DNA from: Synechococcus sp. JA-2-3B'a(2-13)
Lineage (GTDB): Bacteria > Cyanobacteriota > Cyanobacteriia > Thermostichales > Thermostichaceae
Reading direction: 5' to 3'
NCBI RefSeq assembly: GCF_000013225.1
Contig: NC_007776.1
Location: 515,277-579,276 of the forward strand
DNA: 64,000 nt
Part shown: in pieces, positions 1 through 10,830 of the stretch
Layout of the letters: every line of letters begins with the position of its first letter
Numbering within the stretch: the stretch's first letter is position 1
The notes under the pieces: generated by a model
The model's database searches: none
Told to the model about the DNA's origin: nothing
Seen by the model: the letters and a program-made list of their open reading frames with translations, nothing else
Made by a program: the position numbers and the translations under genes

Positions 1-1315
1 AATTTCTAGGGATCCCCCCGAAGGGGGAACGTATGTCCTAAAACTACCTCGGGGTTGCAGCCGTACTGCGTTTCCAATTTCTAGGGATCCCCCCGAAGGG
101 GGAACGTATGTCCTAAAACTACCTCGGGGTTGCAGCCGTACTGCGTTTCCAATTTCTAGGGATCCCCCCGAAGGGGGAACCAAGATCCCGCAAAAGCGCG
201 CATCTCTCGGCACGAATGATGTTTCCAATTTCTAGGGATCCCCCCGAAGGGGGAACTACATACTACTGGATATACGGACACCGCCGTGTAAGGTTTCCAA
301 TTTCTAGGGATCCCCCCGAAGGGGGAACTTGGATCCAGCAAAATCCGCAAAACGGATTGACTAGAGTTTCCAATTTCTAGGGATCCCCCCGAAGGGGGAA
401 CTGGAATGCCAGTGTCATGCTCTGGCAACGTAGTTTTGGGTTTCCAATTTCTAGGGATCCCCCCGAAGGGGGAACTCCTTCACTGACCATACGGTCAGCT
501 CACGCAACACCGACTCCCGGTTTCCAATTTCTAGGGATCCCCCCGAAGGGGGAACCTCCGTCTGAGTCAACCGAATACCGCTATAGTCCTTATTCGGGGG
601 TTTCCAATTTCTAGGGATCCCCCCGAAGGGGGAACAGGTTCAGTCTTTCCCTGCCTTAGGAGGAAACTATGGTTTCCAATTTCTAGGGATCCCCCCGAAG
701 GGGGAACAGCTCACTGATATCCAGCGCGAGCAAATTCGTGCGGCGAAGTTTCCAATTTCTAGGGATCCCCCCGAAGGGGGAACGCTCGACAACCTCACAT
801 GGGAAGCAATTCCCGGGGGAGTGGGGTTTCCAATTTCTAGGGATCCCCCCGAAGGGGGAACGCTACCCTCGTGCGTACACAAAAGCCGCCCATTTTGGCG
901 TTTCCAATTTCTAGGGATCCCCCCGAAGGGGGAACTCGGGCTAGAACAGGCAACGGAGGAAGACATAAAAACCATCAGTTTCCAATTTCTAGGGATCCCC
1001 CCGAAGGGGGAACAGATGTTTGTTACCGTCAATGTAGCAACGAACTTTTTCAGGTTTCCAATTTCTAGGGATCCCCCCGAAGGGGGAACGGGAGGAATCA
1101 TCCAGTAATAGCCGACTTTCTTTTTGTTTCCAATTTCTAGGGATCCCCCCGAAGGGGGAACATTAAAGGGAGGGCTATATGAAGGAACCGGTCATCAAGT
1201 TTCCAATTTCTAGGGATCCCCCCGAAGGGGGAACAAACCTCCTGAATCTCCAGATCACCCCAAAACTGGGCTAGAAGGTGTTTCCAATTTCTAGGGATCC
1301 CCCCGAAGGGGGAAC
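1..1315. CRISPR. CRISPR array, 18 repeats and 17 spacers, open at left edge
   Basis: The repeat is 36 nt: it begins GTTTCCAATTT, contains GGGATCCC and ends CCCCCGAAGGGGGAAC. Complete copies start at 70, 145, 221, 293, 366, 440, 520, 600, 672, 748, 826, 900, 978, 1054, 1126, 1199 and 1280; a copy lacking its first 6 nt occupies 1-30, so the array continues to the left. Repeats look identical by eye; spacers are 36-45 nt. Spacers 31-69 and 106-144 are the same sequence. The complement of the repeat ends in TTGGAAAC, like the GAAAC handle of many cyanobacterial repeats, and contains the hairpin CCCCC-TTC-GGGGG. I therefore infer transcription leftward with the leader right of 1315. No cas gene adjoins the visible end. 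Confidence 0.97.
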
Positions 1316-1670
1316 CCACCCCTATTAAACCCAAGCAGGGCAAGGAATGCAAGACCCATTTGCGAGGGATCCGGAAAAAAGTCGGCAAAAAGAGCTGTGG
1401 CGAGGGGGTTTTGGGGCTGGAAAGCCTTGTGGCGCAAGGCATCGAGGGATCCGACGAAAGAATCGGCCTTTGCGGCTTTTGGCGGATCGCTCGCGGAGGC
1501 GTTGATACCGTTTGGGTGTTGTCTTGGAAACAAGGGTGAGTACCCGAGCCTCAACCGGAGTTTGCGGGGCTTGGCGATTGCCCAAGGCGTGCCCCCTAGC
1601 CGCGGGTGTAGCCGGCTGGGGGATGAAAGCAGATACGATGTTTTCAACTTTTCACAGTCGGAGAAATCTC
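1316..1670. other. Non-coding stretch between CRISPR array and potD; possible leader
   Basis: If the array is transcribed leftward, this is its leader side. It is not obviously AT-rich, which is unusual for a leader. It holds runs of A (1377-1395) and two GGGATCC motifs. I see no convincing gene; the open frames crossing it overlap one another on both strands and have no recognisable product. Confidence 0.4.
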
Positions 1671-2735
1671 ATGAAAAAGTGGATTGCCTCGGCTACAACC
1701 CTGCTCTGCTGTGTGCTTGTCCTGGTTTTGTTTTGGCCCCATGTTACCTCTGCCCAGAGGCAGACCCTCAATCTCTACATCTGGTCAGAATACATCGATC
1801 CCGACATCCTCACCGCCTTTGAAAAAGCCACCAATAGCCGCGTGCTGGTCAGCGTGTACGAATCCAACGAAGACATGGTGGCCAAACTGCGGGGGGGAGG
1901 CACCAGCCAGTACGACATTGTTGTTCCCACCGACTACATTGTGCCCAACATGTTGGAGCTGGGACTGCTGCAGCCTCTCAACAAAGAATTGATCCCCAAC
2001 CTAAGCAACCTGGGCGAAAAATTTGTCGGCCTGCCCTTTGATCCAGAAAACACCTACACCGCCGCCTATCAGTGGGGCACCACCGGCATTGGCTACCGCA
2101 AAGACCGCCTGCCCGAAAACTTTGAACGCTCTTGGGGATTGATTTTCGACCCGCAGCAGCAGTATGGCCCCTTTGTGATGATCGACGAGATGCGCTCCAT
2201 GATCGGCGCTGCTGCCGTTTACCTGGGCTTCGATATGAACACCACCGTTCGCTCCGAACTGCAGCAGATCCAGCAGCTTTTGATCGACACCAAGCGCCGC
2301 AGTGCCGGCCTAATTGGGGGCGTGGGGGGCAAAAACCAACTGGTTTCTGGAACGGCCAATGTAGCCATCGTCTACAGCGGCGATGCCCTGCAAGCTGCCG
2401 AAGAAAACCCCAACATCGGCTATTTTGTCCCCCGCGAGGGTGCCCACATTTGGCTGGATGTAATGGCCATTCCCGCCCAGGCCCCCAACCCCGAGCTGGC
2501 CAATCGCTTCATCAATTTCATCCTGGATGCTGAAGTCGGCGCTCAACTGAGCAACCACAACCGCTTCGCCACCCCCAACGCTGCAGCTCTGCCCATGATC
2601 AACCCAGAAGATCGGCAAAACCCGGCCATCTACCCTGACGAAGAGGCCCTTGCCAAACTCACCTACCTTAAAGTGCTGTCAGGGGAAGAGCTGCGCCTCA
2701 TCGACGCCCTCTGGACAACCGTGAAAAGCAGCTAG
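1671..2735 (+). CDS. potD: Spermidine/putrescine ABC transporter substrate-binding protein
   Basis: 354 residues, a periplasmic binding protein that captures polyamines for an ABC importer. An N-terminal basic and hydrophobic segment with a cleavage-like site near VTSAQ is a signal peptide. The mature protein opens with NLYIWSEYIDPDIL, typical of PotD, followed by the YDIVVPTDY and GTTGIGYRKD blocks of the bilobed fold. ATG at 1671 is chosen because GGAGA lies about 8 nt upstream and the signal peptide begins there; the frame remains open to 1512. No permease or ATPase is adjacent; a PotC-like permease lies about 40 kb away at 42101. The exact ligand (polyamine or related cation) is inferred from family. 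Confidence 0.85.
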   Translation: MKKWIASATTLLCCVLVLVLFWPHVTSAQRQTLNLYIWSEYIDPDILTAFEKATNSRVLVSVYESNEDMVAKLRGGGTSQYDIVVPTDYIVPNMLELGLLQPLNKELIPNLSNLGEKFVGLPFDPENTYTAAYQWGTTGIGYRKDRLPENFERSWGLIFDPQQQYGPFVMIDEMRSMIGAAAVYLGFDMNTTVRSELQQIQQLLIDTKRRSAGLIGGVGGKNQLVSGTANVAIVYSGDALQAAEENPNIGYFVPREGAHIWLDVMAIPAQAPNPELANRFINFILDAEVGAQLSNHNRFATPNAAALPMINPEDRQNPAIYPDEEALAKLTYLKVLSGEELRLIDALWTTVKSS

Positions 2736-2752
2736 GGATCCCTTGTTAGCTC

Positions 2753-2781
2753 TCGACATAAAACTTGACACTTTTTAATAT
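2753..2781 (+). promoter_or_regulatory. Candidate sigma-70 promoter of hli gene
   Basis: TCGACA (2753-2758) and TAATAT (2776-2781) are separated by 17 nt, predicting transcription start near 2788, about 25 nt upstream of the Shine-Dalgarno of the hli gene. TTGACA at 2765-2770 lies within the spacer. Judged by eye only. Confidence 0.4.
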
Positions 2782-2824
2782 CTGAGCCACATTAAAGATG
2801 TCACCCGTTGATGGAGCTAGAACC

Positions 2825-2968
2825 ATGGAAAACCAAGAAGCTAAGTTTGGCTTTACCACCTTCGCCGAAAAATGGAATGGCCGTTTGGCAATGTTGGGCT
2901 TTGTGATTGGCGTTGCGACCGAGTTGCTGACCGGCCAAGGGATCCTCTCTCAAATCGGCCTGATGTAA
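2825..2968 (+). CDS. hli: High-light-inducible protein (one-helix Hlip/SCP)
   Basis: 47-residue single-helix member of the light-harvesting-complex superfamily. Residues 10-30 carry the chlorophyll-binding signature ERxxGRxAMxGF in the form EKWNGRLAMLGFVIG, followed by a short hydrophobic segment. Hlips bind chlorophyll and carotenoid near photosystem II and dissipate energy under high light. GGAG (2813-2816) stands 8 nt before the ATG. The gene has its own candidate promoter and a downstream hairpin, so it is probably monocistronic and stress-inducible, as is usual for the family. Confidence 0.93.
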   Translation: MENQEAKFGFTTFAEKWNGRLAMLGFVIGVATELLTGQGILSQIGLM

Positions 2969-3006
2969 TCCCGGTGGGCCTACGACACTGCTGTAGATCC
3001 TTGCTT

Positions 3007-3045
3007 GCCTGGCTGTAGTTTCCACCCTCTGCAAAGCAGCCAGGC
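3007..3045 (+). terminator. Inverted repeat after hli
   Basis: GCCTGGCTG (3007-3015) pairs perfectly with CAGCCAGGC (3037-3045) across a 21-nt loop and is followed by TTTCG. It lies 39 nt after the hli stop. The short T run makes it a modest rho-independent terminator candidate. Confidence 0.45.
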
Positions 3046-3226
3046 TTTCGCATTGCCCTCGATTCTGGATTTAGGTCTGAATGAATCCAAATGGAAGTGG
3101 AAGCGAAATGCAGGCTGTTAAGTCCAGCTTCCACTGCCTTGCTTCTGCCGCTGACTCTCCTCTTCCACTGGGAGAGGGGCGGGGAGTGAAAGCTAGCAGC
3201 GCAGAAGGCTTGGGATCCCTAGGAAT

Positions 3227-6200
3227 CTACTCTTCCAAATCCTGCAAGTACTGGCGGATATCGGCCAAGATGCGTTCTAGGTCTTCTGGGGCCTGGAGAG
3301 CGCGTGCCCATTCTAGGTCATGACCACCTTGGGATCCCTGCTGGGCCAGCGCCACTCCTAAGTGTTCCAGCTCGCGAACCACTTGGCAAAAAGCGTTGGC
3401 TCCCACATTGGAGCTGGCTCCTTTGAGGCGATGAGCGATCCGCCGCATTCTTTCTGCGTCGTAACCGGCAATGGCTTGGCGCAATTGCGGAAGCTGGGTT
3501 TCGCAATCTTGGATGAACACCTGCAATAGCTCTCGCTGAAACCCCCGATCCCCGCCGGAAACCTGATCCAGGTAGGCAGAGTCGATGGGGTAGGGCTGGG
3601 TGGGAGAAGAGGGATCCCGGCTCTCAGCGGGGGAAGCTGGAGAGGCTGCTTCAGAAGCGGCTTGGTTGGAGGATCCCCCTGCAGACTGGGCAATCACCTG
3701 GCTCCAGTGGTTGAGCAACCTTTGCAAATCTTCCTTCAGCACCGGCTTGCTGAGATAGTCGTCCATACCTGCCTGCAGGCAGCGCTCCCTATCCTCCTGC
3801 ATGGCGTTGGCCGTGATGGCAATCACCACTGTGCGGTGGCCGGATCTCCGTTCCTGTTGGCGTAGGCGGCGGGTGGCCTCGTAGCCGTCCATCACCGGCA
3901 TTTGGCAATCCATGAGAATAAGGTCGTAGCTGACCTTCTGCAGGAGATCCAACACCTCCTGACCGTTGGCCACCACATCGGCCTTGTAGCCCAAACTCTC
4001 GAGCTGGCGCAAAGCCACCTTTTGGTTGACGGGGTTATCCTCTGCCAGCAAAATGCGCAGCGATTGACGGGGACGATCCTCCCTGGGGGTCGTCTGAGGG
4101 AGGACGGGACTCATTCCCAAGAGCGAAGTGGATAAACCAGAAGATTTCCCCAGGGCCATGACCAGCGCTTCCTGCAGACGGCTTTGTTTTACCGGCTTAA
4201 CCAAGTAGGCGGCAAAGCCAATTTCAGCAGCGCGGCGGGAGTGCTCCCCCAGTCCCAGGGAGGTCATCATCACCAGTTGCGTCTCGGCCAGTTGCGGATC
4301 TGCCTTGATCCAGCGGCCCAAGGTCTCCCCATCCACCTCTGGCATTTGCATATCCAAAACGGCCAGGGGGAAGGGTCTGCCTTCCCGAACGGCTTGGCGC
4401 AGTTTGTCCATAGCCTGATAGGCATTTTCGGCCTCTTCCACCACCATTCCCCAAGTCGTGGCCTGGCAGCGCAGGATCTTGCGATTGGTGGCATTGTCGT
4501 CCACCGCCAACAGCCGCTTGCCCTGCAAATCCACCGGGATGCGAGCAGAAGGCTGGGAAAGCTGCTGGACGTAGGGCTGCCGCTCCAGAGTCAGCTCGAC
4601 GCTGAAGGTGCTGCCCTGTCCCTCCTGGCTTTGCAACGAGATGGTTCCCCCCATCAGTTCTGTCAGTTGTTTGCAGATGGCCAAGCCCAGTCCCGTACCT
4701 CCGTATTTGCGGGTAGTAGAGGCATCCACCTGGCTAAACGGTTGAAACAGCTTGCTCTGCGCCGCCGCCGGGATCCCGATCCCGGTATCTCTCACCGAGA
4801 GCTTGAGGTGGGCATGGGTAGCGGTTTCTTGCAGCACCTCTGCTTGGATCACCACCTCCCCCTGGTGGGTAAATTTAATGGCATTGCTCACCAAGTTGTT
4901 GAGGATTTGCCGCAGACGCGAAGCATCTCCCCGCAGGTAGCGCGGCACTTCCGGTGGCATGAGCACCGCCAGCTCCAATCCCTTGGCGTGGGCAGTGGGG
5001 GCAAACAGATCCGCCACCTCCTCCAGACACGAGCGGAGATCGAAATCCAGGATCTCCAGCTCCATTTCCCCGGCCTCCAATTTGGAGAAGTCCAGGATGT
5101 CGTTGATGAGGGTGAGCAGGGCATCGCCACTGATGCGGATGGTCTCTACAAAGTCCCGCTGTTCTGCATTGAGGGGGGTCTCCAGCAGCAGGCCCGTCAT
5201 CCCCAGTACCGCGTTCATGGGGGTGCGGATCTCGTGGCTCATGGTGGCTAAGAAGCTGCTTTTGGCCTGTGCAGCCTGCTCAGCTGCTTTGCGGGCCTGC
5301 TCCAGCTCCAGGCTGCGCTTTCTCTCCCGTTCCAAAAGGGCTGCCTGGGTGAGGGCAATGCCAATTTGGTTGGCCAACTGCGACAGCAGCTCCATCTCAA
5401 AGGGTTGCCACTGACGGGGCCCGGAGCACTGGTGGGCCAGCAACAACCCCCACAACTGCTGCTCCAAAAACAGCGGCACCACCATGTTGGCCCTGACCTG
5501 CATTTTTTGCAGCAGCTCTAGGTAACAAGGCTCCAGTCCTTCACTTTCCACATCGCTAACAACGCGAACGCGGCCCTGGCTGTAGAGCTGGGCGTACTTT
5601 TCCTGAAAACAGGGATCCTCGATCACCTCTCCCAGCAAGGAGGGGATCCCCGGCTGAGTTTTCTCGTTGGAGATGATCCCAGAACCATCCGGCTGGAAGC
5701 GGTAGACCAAGACTCGGTCGGCTTTGAGCAGGGCTTGGATTTCTGTTACCGCCGTCTCTAGGATCTCGGCGATATCCAAAGATTCGCGGATCTTCAAGCT
5801 GAGATTCGCCAGCAACTGAGCCCGGCGGTTTTGCCGCTCCAATTCCTCTGCCGCTTTCTTCTGCTCAGTAATGTTGCGGAAGATGCCTCGCGTAGCCACC
5901 ATCACTCCATCTTCAAAGCGGCAGCTGACATTGCCCTCCAACCAAACAGTTTCACCAGTGGCCGTGAGGAAAGCTGTCTCTACCCTCTCCAGTTTCTCCC
6001 CTGCTAGAAGCTTCTGGAAAAGAGCCTGGCAGTGCTCTCGGCAGTCGGGATGGAGAATGTCGAAGAGGGTCATTTGATAAACTTGAGCTTCGTCATAGCC
6101 CAAGGTCTCTTTCCAAGCGCGGTTGACATATAAAAAGTGCCCTTCAGCATCCACGCTCTGGATGAGGTCAGTGGCATTTTCAAAGAGATCCCGGTAGCGC

Positions 6201-7807
6201 TCTTCGCTTTCTTTCAAGGCCAGCTCCGCCAGCTTGCGGTCGGTGATGTCGATGCCGGTGCCCATGACAAACTCCACCTCGCCGGCAGCGTTGATTAGGG
6301 CGGTGTTAGACCAAGAAATAAGCCGCAGTGCCCCTTGCTTGGTGCGCCAAAAATTCTCATGGCGATTCAAAAAGAGGGAATGATTGCCCTTGAGCTGTTC
6401 AAAAGCTTGCTTCACACCAGGCACATCTTCCGGCGGGATCAAACCCAAATCCCACAGCAGCCGGTTCTTAACTTCTGCCAGCGAGTAGCCAGAAAGCTGC
6501 TCGGCAGCGCGGTTGAAGCGCAGGATACGCCCTTCTGGATCCATGACCACCACCAGCGCCCCTGCCGTATCGATAACCGCGTTGGTAAAATCCCGCTCTT
6601 GCTTGAGGGATCGTTCTGCCTCTTCCCGCTCGGCAGTCTCCCGGCGGATGAGGAAGTAAACCGAGGCCAAAACCAGGTAAGTAAAAATGAGCCCGCCAAA
6701 AGCAATGAGATTGGTTCTAACCCAGGCAAACTGAAATTCCTGGCTGCGTTGCTGCAGAAGGCGATTTTCCTCCTGCTGGAGCACCAGGATCAAATCGGCA
6801 ATTTGCTCCACCAACCTTGGCCCTTCGCTGCTTTCCAGGGCTTCCTGGGTGGCGAGTAGCCCCTCTTGCTCCCTCAGCCGGATCAAGTCTTGGATGACTC
6901 GTAGCCGTTGCTCCAGCAGCAGCTCTAGGCGCTTCAGGCGCTCTTGCTGCAGGGGGTTGTCGACAGTCAGTTCCTGCAGCAGGCGCAGACGGGTAGAGAT
7001 TGCTTCAAGGCTGTCTTGGTACTCACCGAGGTAGCGAGGATTATCGGTCAGAAGATAGCCACGTTTACCGGCCTCGGCGGCGCGGGTTTCCGCCAGCAAT
7101 CCTTCCAAGTTTTGGATCACTTTTAGAGTGTGGGCCACTCGTTCTGTAAGCTGCGGCAGTTGAGAGGCATTCCGCTGAGCTGAGTAGGTGATCCCGCCCA
7201 AAAGCAAGGCAGCCAGGCCAAAACCGGCGGTAACTTTGAGGAGAAAGCGGTTTTTGCGGGCAGGTTTAGTATCCCCCGACTTAGGCAGCAGAGGCGTCTG
7301 AGCCAGTTCCCTCAAAGTACGGCGCAGCTCCAGTTGGGCCACCACCTGATGGGCCAGGGCTTGTAATTGCTCCAGTTGTTCTGGGGTCAGGTGCCGAGGC
7401 TGATAATCGACAACGCAAAGCGTGCCCAGGGCTTGCCCTTCTGGAGTTACCAAGGGAATGCCAGCGTAAAAGCGAATGTGGGGCTCTTGAGCGACAAACG
7501 GGTTATCGGCAAAGCGCGGATCCTGAGTGGCATCGGGCACCACCAGCGGCTCTTTAGGCGACAAGATGGCGTGGGCGCAGAAGGCCACATCCCGTGGGGT
7601 CTCCTGCACATCGACGCCGAATTTGGCTTTAAACCACTGGCGGTGTTCGTCGATAAGGCTGACCAGAGCAATGGGCGTGCCGCAGATGTGGGCGGCAAGG
7701 CGGACGATCTCGTCAAAGGCAGTTTCAGGTGCCGTATCGAGAATCTGATACTGCCGCAGGGCAGCCAGCCGCTGCTCTTCGTTGGGAGGGAGGGGGGCCT
7801 TAGGCAT
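3227..7807 (-). CDS. Hybrid sensor histidine kinase (GAF-TM-CHASE3-TM-PAS-PAS-GAF-HK-REC-REC-HPt)
   Basis: 1526 residues, a complete phosphorelay in one chain. In order: N-terminal GAF (about 25-165), TM helix (about 190-205), CHASE3-like helical region (210-345), TM helix (365-385), two PAS domains (405-655), second GAF (670-820), HisKA with SHEIRTPMN, HATPase with DTGIGIP and GTGLGL, REC1 with [14 protein letters not shown]2 with [11 protein letters not shown], and a C-terminal HPt with [13 protein letters not shown]. All phospho-acceptor residues (His, Asp, Asp, His) appear present. The start fits the N-terminal GAF seen in related proteins. It is transcribed alone with no adjacent response regulator; the signal is unknown. 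The second GAF has no visible canonical bilin-binding Cys, so phytochrome function is not supported. Confidence 0.93.
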   Translation of the reverse strand: MPKAPLPPNEEQRLAALRQYQILDTAPETAFDEIVRLAAHICGTPIALVSLIDEHRQWFKAKFGVDVQETPRDVAFCAHAILSPKEPLVVPDATQDPRFADNPFVAQEPHIRFYAGIPLVTPEGQALGTLCVVDYQPRHLTPEQLEQLQALAHQVVAQLELRRTLRELAQTPLLPKSGDTKPARKNRFLLKVTAGFGLAALLLGGITYSAQRNASQLPQLTERVAHTLKVIQNLEGLLAETRAAEAGKRGYLLTDNPRYLGEYQDSLEAISTRLRLLQELTVDNPLQQERLKRLELLLEQRLRVIQDLIRLREQEGLLATQEALESSEGPRLVEQIADLILVLQQEENRLLQQRSQEFQFAWVRTNLIAFGGLIFTYLVLASVYFLIRRETAEREEAERSLKQERDFTNAVIDTAGALVVVMDPEGRILRFNRAAEQLSGYSLAEVKNRLLWDLGLIPPEDVPGVKQAFEQLKGNHSLFLNRHENFWRTKQGALRLISWSNTALINAAGEVEFVMGTGIDITDRKLAELALKESEERYRDLFENATDLIQSVDAEGHFLYVNRAWKETLGYDEAQVYQMTLFDILHPDCREHCQALFQKLLAGEKLERVETAFLTATGETVWLEGNVSCRFEDGVMVATRGIFRNITEQKKAAEELERQNRRAQLLANLSLKIRESLDIAEILETAVTEIQALLKADRVLVYRFQPDGSGIISNEKTQPGIPSLLGEVIEDPCFQEKYAQLYSQGRVRVVSDVESEGLEPCYLELLQKMQVRANMVVPLFLEQQLWGLLLAHQCSGPRQWQPFEMELLSQLANQIGIALTQAALLERERKRSLELEQARKAAEQAAQAKSSFLATMSHEIRTPMNAVLGMTGLLLETPLNAEQRDFVETIRISGDALLTLINDILDFSKLEAGEMELEILDFDLRSCLEEVADLFAPTAHAKGLELAVLMPPEVPRYLRGDASRLRQILNNLVSNAIKFTHQGEVVIQAEVLQETATHAHLKLSVRDTGIGIPAAAQSKLFQPFSQVDASTTRKYGGTGLGLAICKQLTELMGGTISLQSQEGQGSTFSVELTLERQPYVQQLSQPSARIPVDLQGKRLLAVDDNATNRKILRCQATTWGMVVEEAENAYQAMDKLRQAVREGRPFPLAVLDMQMPEVDGETLGRWIKADPQLAETQLVMMTSLGLGEHSRRAAEIGFAAYLVKPVKQSRLQEALVMALGKSSGLSTSLLGMSPVLPQTTPREDRPRQSLRILLAEDNPVNQKVALRQLESLGYKADVVANGQEVLDLLQKVSYDLILMDCQMPVMDGYEATRRLRQQERRSGHRTVVIAITANAMQEDRERCLQAGMDDYLSKPVLKEDLQRLLNHWSQVIAQSAGGSSNQAASEAASPASPAESRDPSSPTQPYPIDSAYLDQVSGGDRGFQRELLQVFIQDCETQLPQLRQAIAGYDAERMRRIAHRLKGASSNVGANAFCQVVRELEHLGVALAQQGSQGGHDLEWARALQAPEDLERILADIRQYLQDLEE

Positions 7808-8270
7808 AGGTCAAACTAAGCGGAGAGGAAGGGTTCCGATCCACCGATCTCGGAGGTCGATAGTCTCAAGGTAAAAGAGGTAACCCCAGCATAACTTCCA
7901 AGCCTCTCTACCGGAAGCTACAGGGATCCGATCCCCAAACCAGCTTCCCGTTGGTTCAGTTCGCTACATTTTCACCACGCCTGCGTCAGCTACTCTAGCT
8001 CCTGCAAACGAGCCAAAATAAGGGTCTGAGCCGTGGCCCGTCCAGAGCCGCCGCGGGCAGAAGGGAAAAAGACTTACCGGATCCCAGTTTCAGTATTTAT
8101 ACTGATGTCAAAGATGAGAAAGCTCAATAAGCTTCCTCTAATGCATTTGGTTTCACTTACCCTATAAATAATCAAATCCTAACATTTTTAAGCAAGCTTC
8201 GAGTTGAAATTTCTCAACGGAAGACTTACTATAGAGCGACGAGCTTTGTAAAGGGGGAACACTCTCAGCC
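7808..8270. other. 463-nt intergenic region between divergent genes
   Basis: Separates the divergently transcribed histidine kinase and Roadblock-like gene and must carry both promoters. The right half (8080-8270) is AT-rich and holds several TATAAT-like hexamers. At 7995-8076 the minus strand reads as 27 uninterrupted codons ending ARLQELE-stop; this may be a gene remnant, but I cannot assign it. Confidence 0.5.
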
Positions 8271-8648
8271 ATGCAAAAACTCCAAGACAGTTTGGTAAAA
8301 GCTCTGAGCATCGATGGAGCACTGGGGGTAGCGCTGGGGGATTGGAAAACTGGGATGTGCTTGGGATATAAGGGCACCAACAGCCCCGCTTTTCCTGAAG
8401 CTAACTTGGAGCTGGCAATCGCCGGAAACACAGAAGTAATTCGCGCCAAAATGCGAGTTGCTGAGTCTCTTAAGCTTACTGACAAAATCGAGGAGGTTCT
8501 TATCCTGCTGGAGACTCAGTACCACCTAATGCATCTAGTCCAGCACATCTCTGGTTTGTTTTTCTATCTGGTTCTGGATCGAGAGAAAGGCAACTTGGCC
8601 CTTGCCCGCATCAAGCTTGGCCAAATCGAAAAGGAGCTGGCCCTCTAG
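8271..8648 (+). CDS. Roadblock/LC7-like domain protein
   Basis: 125 residues. The pattern of an N-terminal helix followed by DGALGVALGDWKTGMCLGY, then a helix (LELAIAGNTEVIRAK) and further strand-helix units, resembles the MglB/Roadblock fold that usually regulates small GTPases or serves as a dimeric scaffold. AAAGGGGGAA lies roughly 15 nt before the ATG. No GTPase is adjacent. The family assignment rests on pattern only; the role is unknown. Confidence 0.65.
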   Translation: MQKLQDSLVKALSIDGALGVALGDWKTGMCLGYKGTNSPAFPEANLELAIAGNTEVIRAKMRVAESLKLTDKIEEVLILLETQYHLMHLVQHISGLFFYLVLDREKGNLALARIKLGQIEKELAL

Positions 8649-8705
8649 AAGTGGAGGTGAAGCCAGACAACCTGGCAGTATCCCCTGAAACCCATTTTGG
8701 GGGAG

Positions 8706-8788
8706 TGCGGAACCGGGGACTTGAACCCCGATGGCATTGCTGCCACTAGAACCTGAATCTAGCGCGTCTACCATTCCGCCAGTTCCGC
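8706..8788 (-). tRNA. tRNA-Leu (anticodon CAG)
   Basis: The minus strand folds as a class II tRNA. The acceptor stem GCGGAAC pairs with GTTCCGC, the D region is GGAATGGTAGACGC, and the anticodon loop is GATTCAGGTTC with anticodon CAG. A long variable arm is present and the T arm is GGGGTTCAAGTCCCC. The discriminator A is at 8706 and CCA is not encoded. The leucine identity follows from the variable arm and the CAG anticodon. Confidence 0.95.
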
Positions 8789-8901
8789 GGCGATCTACAA
8801 GTGTGCCCAAAGCAGGGGATCCCTGTCAAGGCTGGCAAAAGGGATCCCTTGCCGGCGGCTCTATCTGTGCTAAGCTCTGCTGCGCACCAGATGAAAGCTG
8901 A

Positions 8902-10011
<1,110 letters not shown>

Positions 10012-10130
10012 GCCGGTCAGGAGATTTCTCTGGAAATATCCGATCCATCCTAGTTCACTAGATACTCCAATATCCCGTGTATATACTTATACTTAAATTA
10101 TCCCATGTAGCCGCAGGAAGGAGTCAGATC

Positions 10131-10742
10131 ATGGCTATCCGAACCCTCAGCAGCGTGATTGAACAGCACATCGCCGGCCTTCCGGGCTTGATTGCTGTTT
10201 TGATAGGGCGGGCCACTGATGGTGCTACAGTAGCCAAAGTAACCTACGTCAGCGATTCCCAAGAGGAGCAAGCCCTAGAACGTTTGGGCACCTACGCCGG
10301 CGACCTGTTGCAGGCCAATAGCCGCCTTTGTCAAACCGTCAGCCCCGACCAAGAGGCGGACTACCTCTTGGCAGGTACTCCGGCGCTGCGGGTTGTCATC
10401 AAAGCGTTTCCCAAAAGCCCCTACTTTGTCTTGTTTCTGACCCGTTCCATCACCGACCTCAGAGCCATTTCAGAGCGCATCAAAGCCATTCTGATTGACG
10501 GAAAGCCGCTACTGCCCCCTGTGCAGGACAGCACCATGTCTTTGGCTCAGGCTCTGATGGACTATGCCAAGCGCTACGCTCCGGATCCCAACTTTGTGGC
10601 CCTGCGCCTGTCTTTGAAAACAGGTCTAGACCGCAACCGCCTTGAAAAAGGCACCCTGACCCGACAGGAGCTGCGCATTCTTTACAAAGCGGTAGCAGAT
10701 CTTTTGGGCCGAGAGCGGCTGCCTATTGCCATGCCGGTTTGA
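10131..10742 (+). CDS. Conserved hypothetical protein
   Basis: 203 residues, soluble, no signal peptide. The N-terminal part (SSVIEQHIAGLPGLIAVLIG) weakly recalls a Roadblock/LC7 start, and the C-terminal 60 residues are helical and charged. ATG at 10131 is favoured by AGGAAGGAG 8-15 nt upstream, although the frame opens at GTG 10077. It lies between tgt and the V4R-like gene on the same strand with about 100-nt gaps. I do not recognise a characterised family. Confidence 0.75.
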   Translation: MAIRTLSSVIEQHIAGLPGLIAVLIGRATDGATVAKVTYVSDSQEEQALERLGTYAGDLLQANSRLCQTVSPDQEADYLLAGTPALRVVIKAFPKSPYFVLFLTRSITDLRAISERIKAILIDGKPLLPPVQDSTMSLAQALMDYAKRYAPDPNFVALRLSLKTGLDRNRLEKGTLTRQELRILYKAVADLLGRERLPIAMPV

Positions 10743-10830
10743 GTAGTCGAGAATGGCTGGCGAGCTTTGCCTGAGGGCAGTTGCCGCGCTCAGGGGCCTG
10801 CTTTGAGCACTATCATTCATCTCAACCCAC

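Noticed and set aside
156-1108. Open frames with repeated PPSGGSLEIGN or FQFLGIPPKGE within the CRISPR array
   Set aside because: They are translations of the CRISPR repeat and not proteins.
1316-1500. AT-rich CRISPR leader or cas genes beside the array
   Set aside because: The segment is not AT-rich and encodes no Cas-like protein. The leader side is only inferred from repeat orientation.
4184-5251. 355-codon frame antisense to the histidine kinase; also 20234-21511 opposite raf1 and 44323-45486 opposite tnpB
   Set aside because: All oppose confident genes and have low-complexity composition.
7995-8076. Coding-like 27 codons on the minus strand, ending ARLQELE-stop
   Set aside because: Too short, no start and no family; recorded only within the intergenic entry.
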